Assembly (NCBI GenBank): GCA_001800085.1
Contig: MGUS01000053.1
Span: forward strand, 1 to 8,270
Reading direction: 5' to 3'
Length of the DNA stretch: 8,270 nt
Origin: Elusimicrobia bacterium RIFCSPLOWO2_01_FULL_60_11
GTDB taxonomy: Bacteria > Elusimicrobiota > Elusimicrobia > 2-02-FULL-39-32
This document shows, in pieces, positions 1-7,000 of the stretch (position 1 is its first letter; every line of letters starts with the position of its first letter). The notes under the pieces are model-generated. The model did no database searches. It was given only the letters and a program-made list of their open reading frames with translations, and was not told the origin of the DNA. Both the position numbers and the translations under genes were made by a program.

Positions 1-1016
1 CCTTTCTCCGCAAGCCACTTCGCCAGTTTCAGCATCCCCTCCACGCCCTGGTAGTCCTTCGGCCTCTCCGCCAGTTCCTTCGCCGCATCCACCAGCCACC
101 CATAGGGGAAATTGACCATCTCCCATTTCAACTTTTCAGGAAGCTCCCGCTCCGTGAGGATTGCAGGATCCGCTTCCAGATAGCTCGCCAATGCCGTTTG
201 ACCTTTCTTGGAACCAAAGACGTCAAAAAATGCCATCATATTTACGGACTTGGCTCCATGTCGATCTGCAACCTCTCTTGCTAGAGTCACCATTCCTTCG
301 ATACCGCGGTATTTCGCAAAGCTTCCCTCTTCGTACGCGTCTTTCAAGCATTTGCTTGCGTCAAAGAAAACAGAGGGTTTGAGAAGAACCCCGTCATATT
401 TTTTCTCGCCCAAAACCTCGTTAAGAACATTGTGCGCAGTGGAGAAGCTGAGTGCTCTTTCCTGCAAAATCCGCGCGACTTTTCCATTTCTTTGCACCAA
501 ATAGCGCTTTTGATCCAAATCCTTCAGTAGATGGTACAATGCATGCTTCCCATATTGACGGGGGTAAACAGACAGATGGATCCCATTGGGAAGAATCCCG
601 CGGGCGTTCAGATTATGAATATGCACCGCCAACGACTTGAAATCCTCAAACCTGAGTTTGTTTTCGTCAACGGCCAATGCTGACCCGGATAAATTGTCAT
701 TGTTTTCGCTCATCATCGGTGCGGAAATTCCGGCCCCTTCCGGGAACGCAAATGCGCGGATGAAAACGAGGCCCATCAGATCTTTGAATTGGCCGACCCC
801 GCGGTTCCAGAAAGAAAAGAAAGCGTCGGGGACCTTACGGAACCCCAATGCCATGACAAGGGCCACGACGAGCCCCGGGAGCATCCAATGTGACGCGATG
901 CTGACCGCAGCCCCGGCAAGGATGGGGAGGAGCATGTTGGGGTGCTTTGCAGACATGTTCAAGATCCGTTGGAAACCGAGCATATTCGCGAGCGGGCCGT
1001 TTCCTGAATCCGATCC
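1..1016 (-). other. Module 5 of giant protein (partial): membrane segment, junction motif, unknown domain
   Basis: Residues 2419-2756, continuing beyond base 1. It begins just after a linker with a Gly/Ser-rich stretch, then a hydrophobic segment (LLPILAGAAVSIAS to LVVALVMALGF). The junction motif VPDAFFSFWN (833-804) follows, with ISAPMMSENN (716-699) after it; these are paralogous to the junction in module 3. The following domain includes KLRFEDFKSLAVHIHNLN, HLSVYPRQYGKHALYHLLKD, YDGVLLKPSVFFDASKC and FDVFGSKKGQTALASYLEAD. It looks soluble, alpha/beta and complete in its core, but I cannot name its family. Confidence 0.45.
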
Positions 1017-4000
1017 GCCGGGCTCCGCGCGGGGGGCGGGGAGAGCGTCTTTCTCGAGATAGGAGACCATCTGCTCCATTTTCTCAATAAAATCCGCGGT
1101 CATACCTTCACCTTTCAATGCCTTGAACAACTCTCCGCTCTCAGTGTGATTTTCAGGGTGCAAGATGAATTCGGGCAGGGCGACCTTGGTGCAAAGCTGG
1201 GGGTATTTGATGTAAGCCCTTATAAAGTCGAATCCAAAGGCCCAAAACATCCTGAATGGAGATGCCGCGTCTCTTTTTCTTTCTTCGGTGATCTGGTCAC
1301 TGAGGATTCCGGCCAAAAATCTCCCATTATCATGCATGATGCCTAAAAAATCCTGCCAACCGTCATCAGGAGCACCCTTGAGTTTTCTGATCCAATAACT
1401 TTGAAATTCAGGGTCATAAATATCCCAGGATCCAAAAACAAGGCGCGCCAAAGCAGCCCTAAGGTCGGCATCGTCCCGGCCCTCCGGCTCCTTCGCAAGT
1501 TCGATGAGAGCCCTTAAAGTGGGAAGAACGGCCGTCAGGTCTTCAGGATCGATGTTTTGACTGAGATGCATCCCCGAATAGAGCGCGTCGACAGTGAGGA
1601 CTTCTCGCCTCCACGGAGCAGGTAAGGTTGGAAGCAAATGCGAATAGCGGATATACTCGAATTTGTCGAACGCGGGCGTCAAACTGCTCACGAACAAGTG
1701 CCCCATAGAAAGGATGCCTGTATGGGATTTGATCTTGCCGCTCTGAACATGCCGGTTGTACCGTTCAATGAAAGAGGCGAGCTTCGTCATGTCGGACTCC
1801 GTGGCTCCCTTGTTCAATGCCGAAAGCGCCAGGGCCTGCAGCATGCCGTGCAATGGATTCCAGGGAAGTTTGACATTCAAATTTGCGTCCATGATATGAG
1901 ATACACTCGAATCGGCCCGGGGAGAGGACGACTTGATCCAGGACATGAGCGACTCCTTGCCATCCCAAGGAATCAAGGGATTATCGCCATTGTCCAGAGC
2001 GGAGAACATCGTGTCGGCCAGTCCCGCCAAGTCGTTCCATTGCTTTTCCTTCTCCGCCTGCGATACGGAATTTGTTCCACTCAAAATGGACGCGGCCGGC
2101 CAGCCGACTGCAACGGCAAAGTCATTGATGCCTTTGTGGATGAGGATGTTCAAGACCAAGCTGAGCGCCGCAGCGACCGGCACATAGAGGAAGCTCAAGG
2201 ATCCGCCCTCCGGCAGAACGACCAGGGGCAGGATCAGGATGGGCCACAGCGAGAAGAATGTGATGGCCGCTTCATACAGGAAACGAAGGACGTCGATGGA
2301 TACTTCGATCGACGGCTTGTGCAGCTGGATCTCGAACTTGGGAGCGAAGAAATCCTCCGAGTTCGAATGCCTCACCGCAAAGACATACGCGCTCGAAACG
2401 ACCCAAAGGAAGAATGCCGGGACGGACAAAAGATCGAAAGCTCCCTCTATGAAGGAGGTGGAATAGATCCAGATGAGCAAAAAGCTGGAGATGCTCGCCA
2501 GCGACCATGCCCTCCATCGCATCGGCCGCATTTCCGCCATGTCGACCAGGATCGTGCGGTCTTTGATGATCCCGGCCGCGATCAATATCCTTGCCATCGC
2601 CTTCATGATGGGCTTGGCGATGATGATGAGGCCGGGGTAGCCGAACCCCCATTCCAGGAACGGCGCCTCCCGGGCCCATTTCTCGCCCAGGACCGAAGCC
2701 GTCGGTGCTTTGCCGGGCTCCGCGCGGGGGGCGGCTTCGGAAGCATAAAGCTCAAAAATTGATTTCAAACGTTCCGAGTCCGGGCGGTTCCATGTCGACC
2801 GCTCATAAGTCTTGTCCGCCACGACCTTCCGTATGTCAGAATAAAATCTTGCGCCTCGGGAATCTGATTTCAACGGCGATCCGGATGCTTCGAAAGCCGT
2901 CGCAAGGGTGTCCCAAAACATGGTGTAACTGAGAGCCCACGCGATACGGTCTGAATGAAGCGTCAATAAATCGGAAATCGGCATGAGCATCGCTATGGCT
3001 GCGACGGATTCGATCGTATGCCCTTTGGGCAAAATATCATGGTCTTTATCCTCGTCCGGATCGTAAAGTATCTCCTCTGAATTCCCCCGCAGGGTCAAGG
3101 GACGTGAGTATCTGACAACGAAATCAAGGCCAAGACCCTTCTCGATGTCCTCATATCTGTCAAATGTCACCGTCTCCGCGCGATGACGAGCCGGATGACC
3201 GCTCAATAATTCGAACGCTTGCGCCACGCCTGGTTTCCATTCGCTGCGCCTGCCGCCGCTGGCGCCTCTGATGAAAGGCGCGCCGGAAGGGCGGTGCGGC
3301 AACTCTACCCACCGGCCAGGGCCTTCCTCCAACAACTGGCGGACATAAGGTTCGAGGCCGGGCTTGATGAAGTTCTTCAATGACAAGGATAAGGACGACA
3401 TGTCTTTCCCTGCAGCTGTGACGGTGATTCGGCCTGTAGAACGGTCGTTTTTGATCTGCAGCCTGGGGTTTTGCGCTAACCTATCACACATCCATAGGGA
3501 TGCACGCTCATTGCCATCAGATATCCAGGCAGATATTTTCTCTTTTCTGATGCAAAGCTCAATCCCCCGGTCTACATACCTATTGTTCGAGGGAACGACA
3601 ATGGGTTGAATGCCTATTGACCCGTCATTATAAGCGTGCAAATCCACCGTCACTCCAGCCAGCAACTCGTCGCTATGGGCATCGAGCACCAAGAAGGAGA
3701 GCCGGTCGGGCACACTTGTCCGGCCGGCGCTTGGAACATAATTCTGAATGAGGCCCACTTTTATTTCCGGGTCGATCTCTGGGTCAAAAACGCTGAAAAC
3801 AAGATCGAATGAATTTTTATCCATCGCATATTTTGCGAAAGCCGATACCCCTGGCTGAGGATTAGTCGAACCCGCAGGCCGCTTCACTGAACGGACGTGC
3901 GGGGGCTTTCCTGATTTTCTGATGCCGCGGTTTTTGAAAGGAGACAACAAAAAGTCAAAAGGTGTAAGCCAGTCCTCATCCGCCCACCCCAGGGGAGTAT

Positions 4001-7000
4001 TGCGCTTGTCGGCATCGCCTGGCCGCGGCTGCTCGACCGCTTCCTCCGCCCGCGCCGCCAAGAGCGCGCGCATCCGTACCAGGCCCTGCCTTTCCACATA
4101 CAGCACCGCCGACTTGGTGCGCAACATGAGCTTGCCAATTTGTTTAAGGGGCTTCCCTTCCAGATACCTCTCGCGCAACACTTGAGCTTGACGGTCACTC
4201 AATTCGTCCAGGAGCTCCTGATTGTCGCGCACGAACTTCCGGTTGGAGATCTTTCCGGATTCAACGAGCTCGCGCAGGCGCTTGAGCGCCGTCCTTTGCA
4301 ATCTCCACACCGCCGCGAAGGTGACGCCCATTTCTTCGCCAAGCTCCATAAAGGTCTTCCCCTCCAGGAACCGTCCGCGCAGCACCTGCTCATGGCGTTC
4401 GTCCAATTCCTCCAGGCGGTCACGGTTCTGCCGCACGAACTGTTGATTTATGCTGAACAACTCGTCCCTGGAGAGCTCGCCCGCGGAGCTTCCGCGATTG
4501 TTCTGGCTCATCATCGGCAAAGGGATCCCTTGCGGAGTCATGCCGATGAGAACAGGCCCCAGCAGCCCATTGAGGAAATCGAAGAAGGCGGCGGGGACGT
4601 CGTAGAAAATAGTAATCACGAAGCTGCGGCGGACGGCTTGACTTGGGCGGAGAGCCCTGGTATCATTGAACCATGGAAGATTTGGTGCGGAAATATATCT
4701 CAGTAGATTCGAATATATGCCACGGAAAACCCTGTTTCCGGGGTACGCGGATAATGGTGTATCTTGTCCTTGAACTCCTGGAAGCCGGCGTGAAGTCGGA
4801 GACGATTTATGGGAAGAATTACTACCCCCGACTGACAAAGAATCATATCCGGGCTGCGCTTCAATACGCCACCCACTTTGCGAAATACCAAGAGTTCGTT
4901 TCCTTTGACCGCCAACCGGCATAACCTGTCGGATGCGGTTCATGATTGATGAGATCGTTCCCGCCAAGCTGATAGGGACCCTGCGCAAGAAAGGATTCAA
5001 CGTTGCCCGGGCGCCGTTGGCGACCGATGACTGGATCATCGCCCAACGAGCGCGCCGCGAAAACAGGGTGCTTGTGACCATGGACAAGGATTTCATCACC
5101 CGCACGATGCTGTCCAGCGCAGGAATCAACATCATATTCATCCAGATCCAACCGTGCACGGAAGAACTGGTGATGGATGCGTTTGACCGGCTTCTCAAGG
5201 ATCTCTCCCAGGGATTTAAAGGCCTGGTCATCCTTAGGAAAGACGGCCATACCCACACTGTATAGGTTGTCCCCAAGTAGCGGCTGATATGATCATGGCC
5301 GAGAACCCCAATCCCAAGCAGAACTACCGCAGGGATTCCCATATAAATCCCCGTCAACACCAGCCCGACCGCTAGAGGCGATTGAGCAGTTGGCCCGCCG
5401 GGCTTCGCGCGGGGGGCGGGATGCGATGCAATGCCCACGGAGGCGGGAGATCTCAGATCGGCAGACACAAGCGCTTTTTTCCAGGCCGCGGCATCCGGGA
5501 ACCTTCCAAACATTAATTTTCTTTGCGGGCCGGTTTCCAAGTCGTGAACCAAACTCCCCCAGACGGGCTTAGCGGCCACATGCTCAAATTTCAATCCTTT
5601 TTTCGCAAGTTCGTGAGACACTATGCTGGCCCAAAGCGTCTTTTGCAATCCGGTAATTTCATGAACTGGCTTCGCCCTTGCATCTTCGAAGTCGATCAGC
5701 ACAGGCTTGCCCGAGGACGAATCGATGATGACATTGCCGTAATGGATGTCTGTATGGGTGATTCCATGGTCTTCGAGCACGGTGACCGCATCTACAAGTT
5801 CGGAAAGCCAGGTCAATAATTGCGCGTAAAATTCATCATCAGGGATCTTTCCGGAGGATTCCACCCATTCAACCAATCTAAACCCGTAAACGTGTCGAAT
5901 CTCAAAATGTTTGGCCTGATCGTTCCACCTGAATTTAGGGATGGAAGGGTGATCGACTTTCATCAAATCGTTGACCAGCTGATTGCTCCAGCCAACAAAT
6001 TCCCAACGGGGATTGTCCTGCTCCGGAGATGGCATTTCATCGGGCTCCGCGCGGGGGGCGGGGGGCTCGATCGTAGCCGCCACAAGAACATATGCGGCTT
6101 CCGGCGGGATGAACCCCATCCAAATTGGGACCAGGACTCCCAGAGCAAACGCGATCCGCTGAGCTCTTGATATTTTGACGAGCGCGACAAGCTTGGAGAA
6201 TTCCTCCCGCACGAAATCACGGACGCTGAATGACGATGCCAGGCTCACCCGGGCGGAGATCACTTTTTGGACGCCCGCGAGGAATGTGTCCGTCACGCCC
6301 CGCACATGGACGAGCGACTCGTTCAAAACCATGACGGAAACAACTTTGGACGTGAAAAGCCCGGGCAATGTCCCATCGCTCACGGAAGGGCTGTTGCCCA
6401 TGTGTTGCGCGAATTGGCTCTGCTCCTTGAGCATGATGCGCTCCGCGGTGAAGAGTTTTTCCAGGGGTGTCTTGTCGCGTGTGAAGACATTGAGATACTC
6501 CGCGCCTGTGCCCTCCACCTTGCCCAGGCGGGGCGAGAGCACGACATAGGCGGTCTTCCTGTCTTTCAGGACCTGCGTCAGGCCGGGCGTGTGGAAGCCC
6601 CCCGCAATGAGAACTGTTAGGGGCTGGGGATTATAATGCGGTAGGGAACGCTCGCGAGCGTTCCGTACAGCATTGTCGCGATCGATGCCTGGATTCCCGC
6701 CTTCGCGGGAATGACGGTCGATGAATCCGGACCCCAGGTTTGAAATCTTTTCAAATATGGATTGCTTCCCGGGATATAGCCGGATTTTATAACCCTCCAT
6801 GTCCATCTCGGCCACGGGCGTGCCGAAGCCCGCGATTGCCGCCGATGAATCTTTAGCGGATATGACGGAGGTGACGGACACAAGGCCCTTGTCCGTATCG
6901 AGCTTGAACTCAAGCGCGACCTGGTCCGGCGTGCCGTCGTCTTTGTAGATTTCCTTCAGTTTCTTGATTTTAAAAGAGTGAATATCGGAAAAGACCGCCG

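Larger units (their letters stand above)
2736..5396 (-). other. Module 3 of giant protein: membrane segment, inserted antisense stretch, HTH repeats, unknown domain
   Basis: Residues 959-1845. It opens with a membrane segment (LVLTGIYMGIPAVVLLGIGVLG) directly after the third-position linker. From about 5276 to 4620 the frame is the antisense of the DUF433/DUF5615 pair and reads as Ser/Arg-rich sequence unlike its surroundings. It then resumes with the hydrophobic FVITIFYDVPAAFFDFLN (4619-4569) and GIPLPMMSQNN, and continues into two sigma-70 region-4-like repeats. The remaining roughly 440 residues (4055-2736) look soluble and mixed alpha/beta, with a strand-rich part around GVTVDLHAYNDGSIGI and ISAWISDGNERASLWM, and a more helical C-terminal part ending in SIFELYASE before the next linker. 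I do not recognise a family in that part. Confidence 0.5.

Noticed and set aside
1638..2762. A 374-codon plus-strand open frame
   Set aside because: It is in exact codon register opposite the giant gene's polytopic membrane region, so its openness follows from that gene's codon use. Its translation is Arg/Asp/Gly/Gln-rich with no motif.
3243..3285. GC-rich partial palindromes around ggcgcctctgatgaaaggcgcgcc
   Set aside because: The arms are short and imperfect, no second copy occurs in the window, and the stretch translates naturally in the giant protein. A genome-wide count could reopen it.
3884..4198. A 104-codon minus-strand open frame
   Set aside because: It is a shifted frame over the second sigma-4-like repeat; the in-phase giant frame gives the recognisable HTH sequence.
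4140..4706. A 188-codon plus-strand open frame overlapping the antitoxin start
   Set aside because: It is also in codon register opposite the giant gene, where the minus strand encodes clear sigma-70 region-4-like repeats, and it overlaps the better-supported DUF433 gene.
4861..5256. A 131-codon minus-strand open frame starting with GTG at 5256
   Set aside because: It is a third reading of the region occupied by the DUF433/DUF5615 genes, has no family motif, and is out of phase with the giant frame.
4600..5300. Target-site duplications or inverted ends flanking the toxin-antitoxin-type pair
   Set aside because: I compared the bases on both sides and saw no convincing direct or inverted repeat, so no mobile element can be delimited from sequence alone.
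6617..6913. A 98-codon minus-strand open frame containing an IPAKAGIQ peptide
   Set aside because: This peptide is a different-phase reading of the ATTCCCGC palindrome, a well-known false ORF source; it is out of phase with the giant frame.
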